This document shows, piece after piece, positions 31,267-40,049 of a DNA stretch of 59,140 nucleotides. The stretch's first letter is position 1. Each line of letters opens with the position of its first letter. Position numbers and translations under genes: made by a program. Under the pieces are notes generated by a model that was not told the origin of the DNA, did not search any database, and saw only the letters and a program-made list of their open reading frames with translations. This DNA is from Candidatus Dadabacteria bacterium (GTDB taxonomy: Bacteria; Desulfobacterota_D; UBA1144; Nemesobacterales; Nemesobacteraceae), in NCBI GenBank assembly GCA_022827275.1, contig JAJDTG010000009.1, positions 1 through 59,140 on the forward strand. Reading direction: 5' to 3'.

Positions 31267-33660
31267 TCAGGTTTTCCCTACGAATGTCGGGTTGTCGGGG
31301 GAAAGTTCAAAATCGACTCCCGCGTGGCAAAGAGCTATTCCGTCTCCGTTTTTAAGCGTGTATCTGGTTTCCGAGTGGTTCAGGTCCACCTCTATCAGAT
31401 TGTCCAGAATCGAGACGGAAAAGCTGAGCCTCAGCATTTCCTGGGGAAGACTGGGGATGAATTCGGGTTTTTTCCCGCTGTTGGCGAGCCCGGCGAATCC
31501 GAACACGAGCATCATCCACGTTCCTCCCATTGAGGCTATGTGGCAGCCGTCAACTGTATTTCGTCCCATGTCTCCCAGATCCATGAAAACCGCGTTTTCC
31601 GCATATTCCATCGCCGTGTCCATGTGTCCGACCTTGGCGGCGGCTATTCCCTGTATGCAGGCCGAAAGTGAAGAGTCTCCGGTCGTAAGAGGATCGTAGT
31701 AATCAAAGTTCCGTCTTTTTTCTTCCTGCGAGAACTCCTTTTCAAGAAGAAGCATCGCAAGTACGAGATCCGACTGCTTGACTATCTTGTGACGGTAAAT
31801 GACCAGAGGGTGGTAGTGGAGCAGTATGGGATACTTGTCCTGCGGGACGTTTTCAAAATCCCATTTTTCCTTCTCGAGAAAATGGTCGTCCTGAGGATGT
31901 ATTCCGAGTTTTTCGTCATACGGTATGTACATATGCTCGGCGGCTTTTTTCCAGTCCTCTATTTCCGAGATGCGGAGGTTGGTTTTATGGGCGAGGTTTT
32001 TAAAAAGTTCGGGTTCGGCTTCCTCGAGTTTTTCAACCGTGGCGGCGGCGAGTCTTAGGTTCTCGCGGGCCATGAGATTAGTATAGGTGTTGTTGTTTAC
32101 CACGGTGTTGTACTCGTCCGGGCCGGTAACGCCGTGTATTTCGAATTTTCCTTCTCCCGAGTTCGAATAGAATCCAAGATCGCTCCAGAGTCTCGCAGTT
32201 TCAATCAGGACTTCCGCTCCGTACTTGGAGACAAAATCATGATCTCCCGTGACATTAACGTATTTCTTGAGCGCGTAGACTATGTCGGCGTTTATATGAT
32301 ACTGTGCGGTTCCCGCCGCGTAGTAAGCGGATGCTTCCTCTCCGTTTATGGTCCTCCAGGGAAACATCGCCCCTTTCTGGTTAAGTCTTTTTGCGTATTC
32401 CCTAGCCTTGTCGAGCATGCTGTAGCGAAACTTGAGAAGATTCTCGGCGATAGTGGGCGAAGTGTAGGTAAGAAAGGGCATTAAGTATATTTCCATGTCC
32501 CAGAAGTAATGGCCGTCGTAGCCCGCCCCGGTAAGACCCTTGGACGGGACTCCTGCTCCTTCGACCCTTGCCGACGACTGGTACATCTGGAAGAGGCTGA
32601 ATCTTATCGCCTGCTGAAAAGACACCGTCCTTTCATCGCTGTCCATCTCCACGCACACGTCGCTTCTTTCCCAGAATTTGTCGAGATACTTGCGCTGTCC
32701 CTCAAGCAGGTCCGAAAACCCGAACTTCTTGCCTCTTTTAAGGCTTCTTCTAGCCCTCTCTCGAAGTTCCTCGTTTGTGTGCGGCGCGGTTCTCGTGGTG
32801 TGATAGGTCATGTACTTGGTAAGACTTATCGGTTCTCCCTTTTGGGCGTCAACCATGAAAACTACTTTCCCTCGGTCATCTGCCGCCCTGCTCGTATAGG
32901 AGAAATCACAGTTTGTCTCAAGCGTGTGCTCGATTCCCGATGTTATCGTCATCTTGCTGTTTCGGGTCGAGTGGCAGAGAATCACGCTCGTGTCCCGCAC
33001 GTCGTTCAGGCAGGGTTCAAGAACGCGGTGCTCAAGCCTGCTTGCCCTTCGCGGATCTCCTCCGTTGCCCCGCGCCTGCTGTTCCTCGGTTTCTTTCTCA
33101 TAGTTTTGGTGATCAATTATTTCCGAAGATATGATTACTGGGGCTTTGTCGTTGAGAACCGTTACTTCGTAGGATATGGCGGCCAAGTGGCGGTGCTCCA
33201 TGGAAACCAGTCTTTTCGATCTTATCGATATCTGTTTGCCCGAGAACATTTCCCATATGAGGTTTCTCTCTACCACGCCGTTTCTCATGTCGAGGAACCG
33301 CTCGAAGTGAAGGAGGGTCGCGGTCGGTATGTAAAAGGGCTCGTCGTCCACGTAAAGCTTGATTATCTTCGAGTCCGGAACGTTTACTACGGTCTGTCCC
33401 ATTTTCGTGAACCCGAAGGCTTCCTCTCCGTATATGATGGGCCACGTTTCGTAGAAGCCGTTTACCATGGTGAAATTCTGGTAGCTCGGATTTCCCTCTT
33501 CGAAGGCGCCCCGCATTCCTATGTAGCCGTTTGAGGTGCAGAAGGTGGTTTCCGCAAGGCCGATTAATTCAGGATAAAATTGCTTTTCCGTTATTCTCCA
33601 CGGATCCGGTGGATATATGTGCTGTGCCGCATATATGCCCCTTCTCTCTCTTTTTATCAT
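31267..33660 (-). CDS. glycoside hydrolase family 65 disaccharide phosphorylase
   Basis: A 797-aa inverting phosphorylase that splits an alpha-linked glucose disaccharide (maltose, trehalose or kojibiose) with phosphate, giving beta-glucose 1-phosphate. The N-terminal beta-sandwich and (alpha/alpha)6 barrel are present; the general acid Glu is in GVTGPDEYN near residue 514, and the phosphate-site KQSDLVLAMLLL is near 633. The hallmark SRHYFWD-like block appears as GHYFWDMEIY. The next gene upstream encodes beta-phosphoglucomutase, the expected partner. Which disaccharide is used cannot be read from sequence; trehalose is common for proteins beginning this way. Confidence 0.93.
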   Translation of the reverse strand: MIKRERRGIYAAQHIYPPDPWRITEKQFYPELIGLAETTFCTSNGYIGMRGAFEEGNPSYQNFTMVNGFYETWPIIYGEEAFGFTKMGQTVVNVPDSKIIKLYVDDEPFYIPTATLLHFERFLDMRNGVVERNLIWEMFSGKQISIRSKRLVSMEHRHLAAISYEVTVLNDKAPVIISSEIIDHQNYEKETEEQQARGNGGDPRRASRLEHRVLEPCLNDVRDTSVILCHSTRNSKMTITSGIEHTLETNCDFSYTSRAADDRGKVVFMVDAQKGEPISLTKYMTYHTTRTAPHTNEELRERARRSLKRGKKFGFSDLLEGQRKYLDKFWERSDVCVEMDSDERTVSFQQAIRFSLFQMYQSSARVEGAGVPSKGLTGAGYDGHYFWDMEIYLMPFLTYTSPTIAENLLKFRYSMLDKAREYAKRLNQKGAMFPWRTINGEEASAYYAAGTAQYHINADIVYALKKYVNVTGDHDFVSKYGAEVLIETARLWSDLGFYSNSGEGKFEIHGVTGPDEYNTVVNNNTYTNLMARENLRLAAATVEKLEEAEPELFKNLAHKTNLRISEIEDWKKAAEHMYIPYDEKLGIHPQDDHFLEKEKWDFENVPQDKYPILLHYHPLVIYRHKIVKQSDLVLAMLLLEKEFSQEEKRRNFDYYDPLTTGDSSLSACIQGIAAAKVGHMDTAMEYAENAVFMDLGDMGRNTVDGCHIASMGGTWMMLVFGFAGLANSGKKPEFIPSLPQEMLRLSFSVSILDNLIEVDLNHSETRYTLKNGDGIALCHAGVDFELSPDNPTFVGKT

Positions 33661-33678
33661 CCCTTCTCTCCTCGCACG

Positions 33679-34494
33679 TTACTCCCCGAATCCGAACTCC
33701 CCCAGGTCTCTGACGACCATGTCCGCTCCGCTTGAAAAAAGTTCCTCTTCGTTTTGCTTTCTGGCTACGCCGATTACCAGCCTGAACCCCCCGCTTGCCC
33801 CCGCCGCCACTCCTGCCGCCGCGTCCTCGATAACGATGCTCCTTGCGGGCTTGGTTCCAAGGGCCGAGGCGGCTTCGATAAACGTATCAGGTTGCGGTTT
33901 TCCGCGAAGACCTTTTTCGGCTGCCGTTACCCCGTCCACCGTTACCTCGAAAAGGTCCTCTATTCCCGCAGCCGCCATTACCGCCCGGCAGTTTCTGCTT
34001 GAAGATACGACTGCTAGGCGAAACCCGGCTTCCTTAAGGTGGTGCGCTAGTGCGACGGATGTCTGGTAGATTCCGGGCGACTTTTTTTCAAGGGTTTCCG
34101 TGAACAGCTGGTTTTTCCTGTTCCCGAGCCCAAAAACTGATTGCTCGCCCGGAGGGGAGTTTGTATCACCCTCGGGAAGTTCTATTGCGCGCGAGAGCAG
34201 AAAGCCGCGCGCGCCTTCGTAGCGGGGCTTACCGTCAACATACTCAAGGTAGTCATCCGTTTCATTGAAAGGAACGAAGTCCTCCCCCTTCTTGCTTGCC
34301 CAGGAATGAAGGAACTCGTCAAATGTTTTTTTCCAGCAGGCCGAGTGAATTTTTTCAGTCGTGGTCATTACTCCGTCAAGATCGAAAAGAACTGCATCGT
34401 AAGTGTTTTCTGAAAAAACGCTTTTTCCGTTCCGAAGTTCTGTCTCAAGAGCGTGTGCTTTCATATTCGTTTTCCGAAGAGGAGTTTTACTCAC
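33679..34494 (-). CDS. pgmB: beta-phosphoglucomutase family HAD phosphatase/mutase
   Basis: A 271-aa HAD enzyme. The nucleophile motif is FDLDGVMTTTE (the second Asp is the acid/base), with SSSRNCRAVM (motif II), Lys in RGKPQPDTF and the VIEDAAAGVAAG acidic motif. The cap domain is inserted after motif I. It isomerises beta-glucose 1-phosphate to glucose 6-phosphate, feeding the product of the GH65 enzyme into glycolysis. It precedes the GH65 gene by 18 nt on the same strand. The insertion between motif I and the cap is longer than in L. lactis PgmB, as in other GH65-linked homologues. Confidence 0.88.
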   Translation of the reverse strand: MSKTPLRKTNMKAHALETELRNGKSVFSENTYDAVLFDLDGVMTTTEKIHSACWKKTFDEFLHSWASKKGEDFVPFNETDDYLEYVDGKPRYEGARGFLLSRAIELPEGDTNSPPGEQSVFGLGNRKNQLFTETLEKKSPGIYQTSVALAHHLKEAGFRLAVVSSSRNCRAVMAAAGIEDLFEVTVDGVTAAEKGLRGKPQPDTFIEAASALGTKPARSIVIEDAAAGVAAGASGGFRLVIGVARKQNEEELFSSGADMVVRDLGEFGFGE

Positions 34495-34635
34495 GGCCTT
34501 TTTGCTGCGGATTAATTATACAGCATATTCCCGGCGAAAAACCACACAAAACCCAGTCAGGCCCTTTGGTGCACCTAAGGGGCATTTTTGAAATTGAATT
34601 CTTTTTATGATACTTTGATATCCTCTTGTGAGCTT

Positions 34636-34711
34636 GGCCCCATCGTCTAGGGGTTTAGGACGCAGCCCTCTCAAGGCTGAAACACGGGTTCGAATCCCGT
34701 TGGGGCTACCA
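34636..34711 (+). tRNA. tRNA-Glu (anticodon CTC)
   Basis: A 76-nt cloverleaf with encoded CCA: acceptor GGCCCCA pairs with TGGGGCT (G-U at pair 1), discriminator A. Anticodon stem CAGCC/GGCTG closes CTCTCAA, giving anticodon CTC for codon GAG. T-arm ACGGG-TTCGAAT-CCCGT is canonical. It stands between pgmB and an SDR gene. Confidence 0.97.
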
Positions 34712-34878
34712 ATTCCTCTTTCTTTTGATCGAGTCTTCCGTATTCCCGTGTTTTGTATCAGGGATGGTGAAAAAAGCCATCCGGGAATTGACGCAGCTAC
34801 CCATGATGTTTTAAACTAACCCTGAAGTTGCTGGCGCTCGCCGCCCGCATAAACAACAACACACCAAGGAGGGGTAAA

Positions 34879-35649
34879 ATGAAACTTGAAGGTAAATCCG
34901 CAATAATTACTGGCGGCAGTCTGGGAATAGGCCAGGTCACTGCGCTTCTTTTTGCAAATGAGGGCGCAGATGTTCTTATAACCGGCAGAACCGAAAGCAC
35001 TCTTGTGGAAGCTGCGGAACTGGCTAAGGATTCTCCCGGCAGGATAGAGTATCTTGTAAGCGACGTATCAAAGGAGGAGGACTGCGAGCAGGCTGTGGAG
35101 CACGCCGTAAAGCTTTTCGGCAAAATCGACATACTGTTTAACAATGCCGGGGTGCTTCCTCTTGCGATTACTCACGAGACCTCTATTGAGGACTGGGACA
35201 AGGTGTTTGCCATTAACGTAAGAGGCACTTTCCTGATGTCCAAGTTCTCGATTCCTCATATGATCGAACAGGGAGGAGGAACCATAATCAACAATTCCTC
35301 CATATTGGGAATTAAGGCCATACCGGGCACTGCGGCGTACAATTCCACCAAGGGAGCGGTATCGCAGCTCACAAGAAGCATGGCTCTTGAGTACGGGGCA
35401 AACGGCATCAGGGTAAACGCCATAAATCCCGGCACTACCCTGACTCCTATGGTACAGGCTTTTCTTGACGATTCGCCTCCGGAGCTTGATGCGTATCTGA
35501 AGGGACTTCAGCCTATAACCGGGCACTTGGGCCGTTTCGCAACCCCCGAGGAAATAGCGCACGCGGTGCTTTTCCTCTGCGACAGCGAAAACGTGGCGTA
35601 CATGACGGGAGCGGAGCTTTCCGTTGACGGCGGGTGGATAGCTAACTAG
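34879..35649 (+). CDS. short-chain dehydrogenase/reductase
   Basis: A 256-aa classical SDR with NAD(P)-binding TGGSLGIG (11-18), NNAG (88-91), catalytic Ser140/141, Tyr154 and Lys158 (YNSTK), and a C-terminal TGAELSVDGGW of the 3-oxoacyl-ACP reductase/glucose dehydrogenase type. The start is ATG at 34879 with AAGGAGG 8 nt upstream; a longer frame from 34828 has no such signal. The substrate is not determinable from sequence; broad homologues act on 3-oxoacyl or sugar alcohol substrates. It is a single gene between tRNA-Glu and convergent ispH. Confidence 0.92.
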   Translation: MKLEGKSAIITGGSLGIGQVTALLFANEGADVLITGRTESTLVEAAELAKDSPGRIEYLVSDVSKEEDCEQAVEHAVKLFGKIDILFNNAGVLPLAITHETSIEDWDKVFAINVRGTFLMSKFSIPHMIEQGGGTIINNSSILGIKAIPGTAAYNSTKGAVSQLTRSMALEYGANGIRVNAINPGTTLTPMVQAFLDDSPPELDAYLKGLQPITGHLGRFATPEEIAHAVLFLCDSENVAYMTGAELSVDGGWIAN

Positions 35650-35675
35650 GGAAACAGTTTCTGTTCCGGAAGCCG

Positions 35676-36002
35676 TCAGTCGGTATCTGTATCTGTAAGG
35701 GTTATATCCGCAAGGGGTCCGTACGCCGCAGAAAGGGTTTTTCTTATAAAGGCTTCGGGATCGTCCGTTTCGGCTTCCACGAGGATTTCTCCGCGGCTCT
35801 CAAGAGAGCCCCGAAAATCCCCGGCAGGAGGGTTCTCGTTTATCTCGCATGTCGAGCTGTTCAGGATAAAGAGGATCTCCGCCTTATCCCCGCTTCTCAC
35901 CTCGCAGTCTATTGACACTATCCCCTCCGGGACCTCTATGTCGGCTACGTACCTTGAGCGTTGCTCCTGCATTTCAGTGGACTCAGCTTGTTGAGAACTC
36001 AA
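35676..36002 (-). CDS. hypothetical protein overlapping ispH
   Basis: A 108-aa unrecognised protein. The body alternates beta-like stretches (SRYVADIEVPEGIVSIDCEVRSGDKAEILFILN) and an acidic tail ending TDTDTD; no signal peptide or membrane segment. Start ATG at 36002 overlaps the last 20 nt of ispH; an internal ATG (MQEQ) 10 codons later would remove most of the overlap. Base composition matches neighbouring real genes, which supports it as coding. It would be translated from the ispH transcript. No function is proposed. Confidence 0.55.
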   Translation of the reverse strand: MSSQQAESTEMQEQRSRYVADIEVPEGIVSIDCEVRSGDKAEILFILNSSTCEINENPPAGDFRGSLESRGEILVEAETDDPEAFIRKTLSAAYGPLADITLTDTDTD

Positions 36003-36924
36003 GCGAATGTGGAGAGGGGAATTTCGTGGATTCCTCCTTCAAGCTGAACTCTTCAAAGGTGGCTGCTCCCAAATCCTTTAGCTTTGCGAGCAGTTCTTCG
36101 ATTATTACCTCGGGAGTTGACGCGCCGGAGCTTATACCCACGGTCATGTTCCGCTCAAGCGTTTCCACGCCCTCGAGCCCTTCTGTGTCTTCAATCAGAT
36201 AGGCTTCTCTTACGCCGCACGATTTTGCGACTTCGACCAGCCTGTTTGAATTTGAACTCTCGGGCGATCCCACGATAAAAATGACGTCTGAGATCTCGGC
36301 GAGTTTCTTTACGGCATCCTGGCGGTTCTGGGTGGCGTAGCAGATATCGAGCTTGGAGGGTTTCGCAATCTTCGGAAAGCGTCTTTCAAGCGCCGCCACT
36401 ATTTCCTTCGTGTCGTCGACGCTGAGAGTAGTCTGCGTCACGTAGGCTACTTTTTCCGGGTCCGTGACGTTAACCGATAGGGCCTCGCTTACTGACTCCA
36501 CAACCACAACGCTGTCCGGTGCCTCGCCCTTCGTTCCTATGACTTCTACGTGATCCCTGTGGCCTACGAGTATTATCGTGTACCCCATTTCGGAGTAATG
36601 TCTTACTTCGTTGTGTACCTTGGTTACGAGCGGACAGACGGCGTCCACTATCTGGAAGCCTCGTCTTTTGGCTTCGGCGATAACCGCTGGGCTTACGCCG
36701 TGGGCACTGAAGATGACTCGCGCCTCAGGATCGTTGATTTCACCGAGTTCCTCGACGAAAACGGCTCCTTTTTGCATTAGAGAATCCACTACCCTTTTAT
36801 TGTGCACTATAGCGTGGCGAACATAGATAGGGGGACCGTACATCTCAAGTGCCATTTCGACTATTTCGATCGCCCTTTCAACTCCGGCGCAGAATCCTCT
36901 GGGTTTAGCGACTACGACTCGCAT
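35983..36924 (-). CDS. ispH: 4-hydroxy-3-methylbut-2-enyl diphosphate reductase
   Basis: The last enzyme of the MEP isoprenoid pathway, making IPP and DMAPP with a 4Fe-4S cluster. The three cluster cysteines are in KPRGFCAGV (Cys12), DAVCPLVTKVH (near 96) and LDICYATQNRQ (near 193). Other landmarks are YVRHAIVHN, FSAHGVSP and VGSPESSNSNRL. ATG at 36924 (MRVVVAKPRG) gives 313 aa, the usual length; an upstream frame start would add 29 unsupported residues. It is divergent from pyrF and followed by the small overlapping hypothetical gene. Confidence 0.96.
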   Translation of the reverse strand: MRVVVAKPRGFCAGVERAIEIVEMALEMYGPPIYVRHAIVHNKRVVDSLMQKGAVFVEELGEINDPEARVIFSAHGVSPAVIAEAKRRGFQIVDAVCPLVTKVHNEVRHYSEMGYTIILVGHRDHVEVIGTKGEAPDSVVVVESVSEALSVNVTDPEKVAYVTQTTLSVDDTKEIVAALERRFPKIAKPSKLDICYATQNRQDAVKKLAEISDVIFIVGSPESSNSNRLVEVAKSCGVREAYLIEDTEGLEGVETLERNMTVGISSGASTPEVIIEELLAKLKDLGAATFEEFSLKEESTKFPSPHSLEFSTS

Positions 36925-37105
36925 GTCACCGTAGATGATAACGCCGTGACAACACAGGTCAAGCAAAATGGCTTTCCGGCTAACATGGGAGAGATTGGTC
37001 CGTAACCACAAGCACGGCGTGCGTTTGCCGGGTATGCTTTATCCCGTTTATTCTCGCCGGAGCGATACAACGGCACGGCACACAACACAAAGGAATTTTC
37101 AATCT

Positions 37106-37849
37106 ATGGCACCCGAGAACAATGGAGAGAGCACGCTGCAGAACTGCGAGAGGCTCATAATAGCGCTTGACTTCGATTCAAGGGAAAAAGCTCTTGCCCT
37201 TGTGGAACTTCTTGGCGAAAGGATCGGCATCTACAAGGTTGGCTACCAGCTTTTTATGCGAGAGGGAATGAGCTTCGTAAATGAACTTGTGGGACTTGGG
37301 AAAAAGGTTTTTCTTGATCTTAAGATGGGAGACATAGACCGTACGATTGCGGCTGCGCTTCGGGCGGTGCCCGAGGGAGTGGAGTTCGTTACCATAAACG
37401 GCGGAAGGGCGACGGTGGCTGCTGCGAAGGAAGGCCGCGGTGAAAGAGACCGGCCGCTTATTCTTTCCCTCACTTTTCTTTCGAGCCTCGATCAGGACGA
37501 CCTGAGAGCGCTTATGATGAACGAGAATCTCGAACTCGATGAGTATATAAGGGTCTTCACGCGAAGGTCTATTGAAGCTGGCTGTGACGGGGTCGTGGCT
37601 TCGGGAGAGTCGATACGGGAGGTAAGACAGGAATTCGGGAGCCGCCTCGTAATAGTCGCTCCTGGTATACGTCCCGAGGGAAAAAACAGAAACGACCACA
37701 AAAGAGCATTAACTCCGAAGATGGCTATTGAATACGGAGCCGATTATCTGGTTGTGGGACGCCCGGTTACCGAGGCACGCGACAGCCTTGGGATTGCGGA
37801 TGCCATAATCAGGGAAGCCAACGCAGCTTTCTCCGATAGGAATTTATGA
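37106..37849 (+). CDS. pyrF: orotidine 5'-phosphate decarboxylase
   Basis: A 247-aa TIM-barrel enzyme converting OMP to UMP. The active-site Asp-Lys-Asp set is in FLDLKMGDID (a DxKxxD variant with MG in place of the usual LHDI spacing), and the phosphate site is in APGIRPEG and VGRPVT. ATG at 37106 follows AAAGGAA; the longer frame from 36968 extends into the ispH promoter region without a signal. Its stop overlaps the next start (ATGA). No other pyrimidine genes are near. Confidence 0.95.
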   Translation: MAPENNGESTLQNCERLIIALDFDSREKALALVELLGERIGIYKVGYQLFMREGMSFVNELVGLGKKVFLDLKMGDIDRTIAAALRAVPEGVEFVTINGGRATVAAAKEGRGERDRPLILSLTFLSSLDQDDLRALMMNENLELDEYIRVFTRRSIEAGCDGVVASGESIREVRQEFGSRLVIVAPGIRPEGKNRNDHKRALTPKMAIEYGADYLVVGRPVTEARDSLGIADAIIREANAAFSDRNL

Positions 37850-38385
37850 AATATGTCTCACTACTAAGGGGGATCAACGTTGGCGGAAACAACATCATCA
37901 ACATGGCTGACCTTAAAAAGTGTTTTAATGATATGGGGTTTGCCAACGTGCGAACGTATATACAAAGCGGCAACGTGCTCTTTACTGCTTCAGAATCCAC
38001 CAAGGCATTAGAGAGGAAAATAGAAAAAACGCTCTCAAAAGAATTTAGGTACCATGCGCGTGCAATTGTTCTCTCGCAACGCAAGCTTGAGAGCATAGTT
38101 CAAAGGGCACCGAAAGGGTTTGGCGAAGAACCGGAAAAATACCGATATGACGTAGTTTTTATCAAGAAACCTCTAACGACTGCCAAAGCCATACAAGCCG
38201 TCGAAACACGTGATGGTGTAGATAATGCGTATCGAGGGCAACACGTGCTCTATTTTAAATGTCTTGTCGCGAAAGCCACACAGAGCAGATTCTCAAAAAT
38301 CGGCTCAAAACCAGAATACCAGCAAATGACAATACGCAACTGGAATACGACGACTAGGTTGCTTTCTCTTCTGGATGAAATATGA
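37846..38385 (+). CDS. DUF1697 domain protein
   Basis: A 179-aa member of the DUF1697 family, small alpha/beta proteins of unknown role found mostly in bacteria. Family marks are KYVSLLRGINVGGNN, MADLKKCFNDMGFANVRTYI, QSGNVLF and the late VYFKCL-like HVLYFKC. Start ATG 37846 overlaps the pyrF stop by 4 nt, so it is translationally coupled. It is AT-richer than pyrF, with different codon choices, hinting at later acquisition. No catalytic residues are known. Confidence 0.9.
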   Translation: MKYVSLLRGINVGGNNIINMADLKKCFNDMGFANVRTYIQSGNVLFTASESTKALERKIEKTLSKEFRYHARAIVLSQRKLESIVQRAPKGFGEEPEKYRYDVVFIKKPLTTAKAIQAVETRDGVDNAYRGQHVLYFKCLVAKATQSRFSKIGSKPEYQQMTIRNWNTTTRLLSLLDEI

Positions 38386-38437
38386 AAAAGTTATTCGTTT
38401 AGTTGTTGTTGTGTTGTGGTCTGCAATTGCTCGGTTG

Positions 38438-39202
38438 CTATGCTCCCGCAACCACTTCCATCAGGTCTTCGGCCACTATTATTTCCGTTTCGCTGTTCCC
38501 CGAAAGCATTTTTATTTCCTCTGGAAGATCTCTCCCGTCCATTGAAGGGTAAAGATGCGAGAGGACAATTTTTTTGGGATTGCTTTCCCGAAGGATCTCA
38601 GCTATGTCGGAAGGAGTCATGTGAACGGCCATTTTCTCTGAATCCGGAAGCGCGCATTCCGTAACGAATATATCCGCATCCGAGGCCACCTTTCGAAGTC
38701 CGGGGAAATAACCCGTGTCTCCCGTGTAGACGATTTTCTTTCCCAAGGCATTTATTACGTATCCAATACTGTTTTCAGTGTGAACAGTTTTGAAGGTCTT
38801 TATTTCAAGGTCGCCGATTTTCTGTTTCTTTTTTCCTATTTCATGGACTTCAACGAGCTTGGGCCTTACCCACTCTCTGTAAGGGGCCCGAAGTTTTTCT
38901 ACAAATTCCGGAAACCCTCCCGGTCCCCATATACCGAGGGTTTTCTCTCTTTTTTTCCCGTATGGATGCTTGGTGGCGAAAAGAAGGGGAATCAGGTCGG
39001 AAGTGTGATCAGGGTGAAAATGAGTTATGAAAACATTGTCGATCCCGAGATAGTCAACCCCTATTTTCTCAAGCTTCCATACCGTGCCGTTTCCGCAGTC
39101 AAAAAGGGCGGAGCCGGTATCAGTGCCGAGAAGATATCCGGAAGAACCTCTTTTTTTATGGGGCACGCAGGTGCCCGAACCCAAAACGGTAAGTTTTACC
39201 AT
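38438..39202 (-). CDS. MBL-fold metallohydrolase, RNase Z-like
   Basis: A 254-aa metallo-beta-lactamase-fold hydrolase. The dinuclear site is H61-x-H63-x-D65-H66 in THFHPDHTSD, with His in TVHTENSIGYV, Asp in YTGDTGYF and the final His in VLSHLYPS. The GSGTCVPHKKRGSSGYLL start and the layout match the RNase Z/arylsulfatase-like branch, but the exosite arm of true RNase Z is short, so tRNA 3' processing is unproven. No signal peptide. It is divergent from the SAM hydrolase gene. Confidence 0.88.
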   Translation of the reverse strand: MVKLTVLGSGTCVPHKKRGSSGYLLGTDTGSALFDCGNGTVWKLEKIGVDYLGIDNVFITHFHPDHTSDLIPLLFATKHPYGKKREKTLGIWGPGGFPEFVEKLRAPYREWVRPKLVEVHEIGKKKQKIGDLEIKTFKTVHTENSIGYVINALGKKIVYTGDTGYFPGLRKVASDADIFVTECALPDSEKMAVHMTPSDIAEILRESNPKKIVLSHLYPSMDGRDLPEEIKMLSGNSETEIIVAEDLMEVVAGA

Positions 39203-39257
39203 CTGACTTGATATAATCCCGTCTCCGTTCCATACTTTTACTCGCGGAGCGGTTTAG

Positions 39258-40040
39258 ATGGAAAACATTATAACACTGACAACCGATTTCGGGTTAAGGG
39301 ATCATTATGTGGGGGCAATGAAAGGGGTTATGCTCTCCGTGAATGAAAACGTTCACCCGGTTGACATAACCCACTGCATCGAGTCTCATGACATCCGCGC
39401 CGCGTCTTTTGTTATAGGCAATTCATACCTCTATTTTCCGAAAAATACCGTGCATCTGGTCGTGGTAGATCCGGGAGTTGGAAGCAGGCGAATGCCTATG
39501 GTGCTCTTTGCCAACGGCCATTTTTTCGTGGGGCCTGACAACGGCGTTTTCAGTTCGGTCATTCGTTCCTGCGAAGATTTCAGCGCCCGCGAGATAAAAA
39601 ACCGCGATTATTTCTTAGAAGAAACAAGCTCGACTTTCCACGGAAGGGATATATTCTCCCCGGTCGCTGCTCACCTCTCGCTTGGGGTTTCGTTCTCGGA
39701 GATCGGTCCGCAAATCCGTGATCCCAAAATTCTTCCCAGCGACGGGTACTCGGTAAACGGGGCCGAGATCCGCGGAACCGCCGTTTACACTGACAAGTTC
39801 GGGAATCTTATAACCAGCATACCAACGGAGACTGTCAGCGACGGGGCCCGTGCCGTGGTAAGAGTTGGAGAGAAGCAGGTCGCGGGAATCTCGGAATCGT
39901 ATTCTTCCGTGGAACCCGGTGAAATCGTTGTTGTCGGGGGAAGCGGGGGATATATAGAAATATCGGTTAATCAGGGGCGAGCGTGCGATATTTTCGGCGA
40001 GATTCCACCGGAAGTCATTATCGTTGAGGAAAGCGGCTGA
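39258..40040 (+). CDS. SAM hydrolase (SAM hydroxide adenosyltransferase, DUF62)
   Basis: A 260-aa enzyme that cleaves S-adenosylmethionine to adenosine and methionine. Family signatures are LTTDFGLRDHYVGAMKG at the start (Asp for nucleoside ribose), VVDPGVGS, GHFFVGPDNGVFSSV and the FHGRDIFSPVAAHLS His-Asp region. Length is typical. A TATAAT (39212-39217) lies 40 nt before ATG. Nine nt separate it from rluD and then pgeF, forming a three-gene run; the meaning of this grouping is not known. Confidence 0.9.
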   Translation: MENIITLTTDFGLRDHYVGAMKGVMLSVNENVHPVDITHCIESHDIRAASFVIGNSYLYFPKNTVHLVVVDPGVGSRRMPMVLFANGHFFVGPDNGVFSSVIRSCEDFSAREIKNRDYFLEETSSTFHGRDIFSPVAAHLSLGVSFSEIGPQIRDPKILPSDGYSVNGAEIRGTAVYTDKFGNLITSIPTETVSDGARAVVRVGEKQVAGISESYSSVEPGEIVVVGGSGGYIEISVNQGRACDIFGEIPPEVIIVEESG

Positions 40041-40049
40041 GAGGAATTC

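Noticed and set aside
32509-33534. 341-codon plus-strand frame opposite the GH65 gene
   Set aside because: It is antisense to a well-supported enzyme; the translation is Arg/Val/Phe-rich without a known fold, and open antisense frames are expected from the codon bias of this genome.
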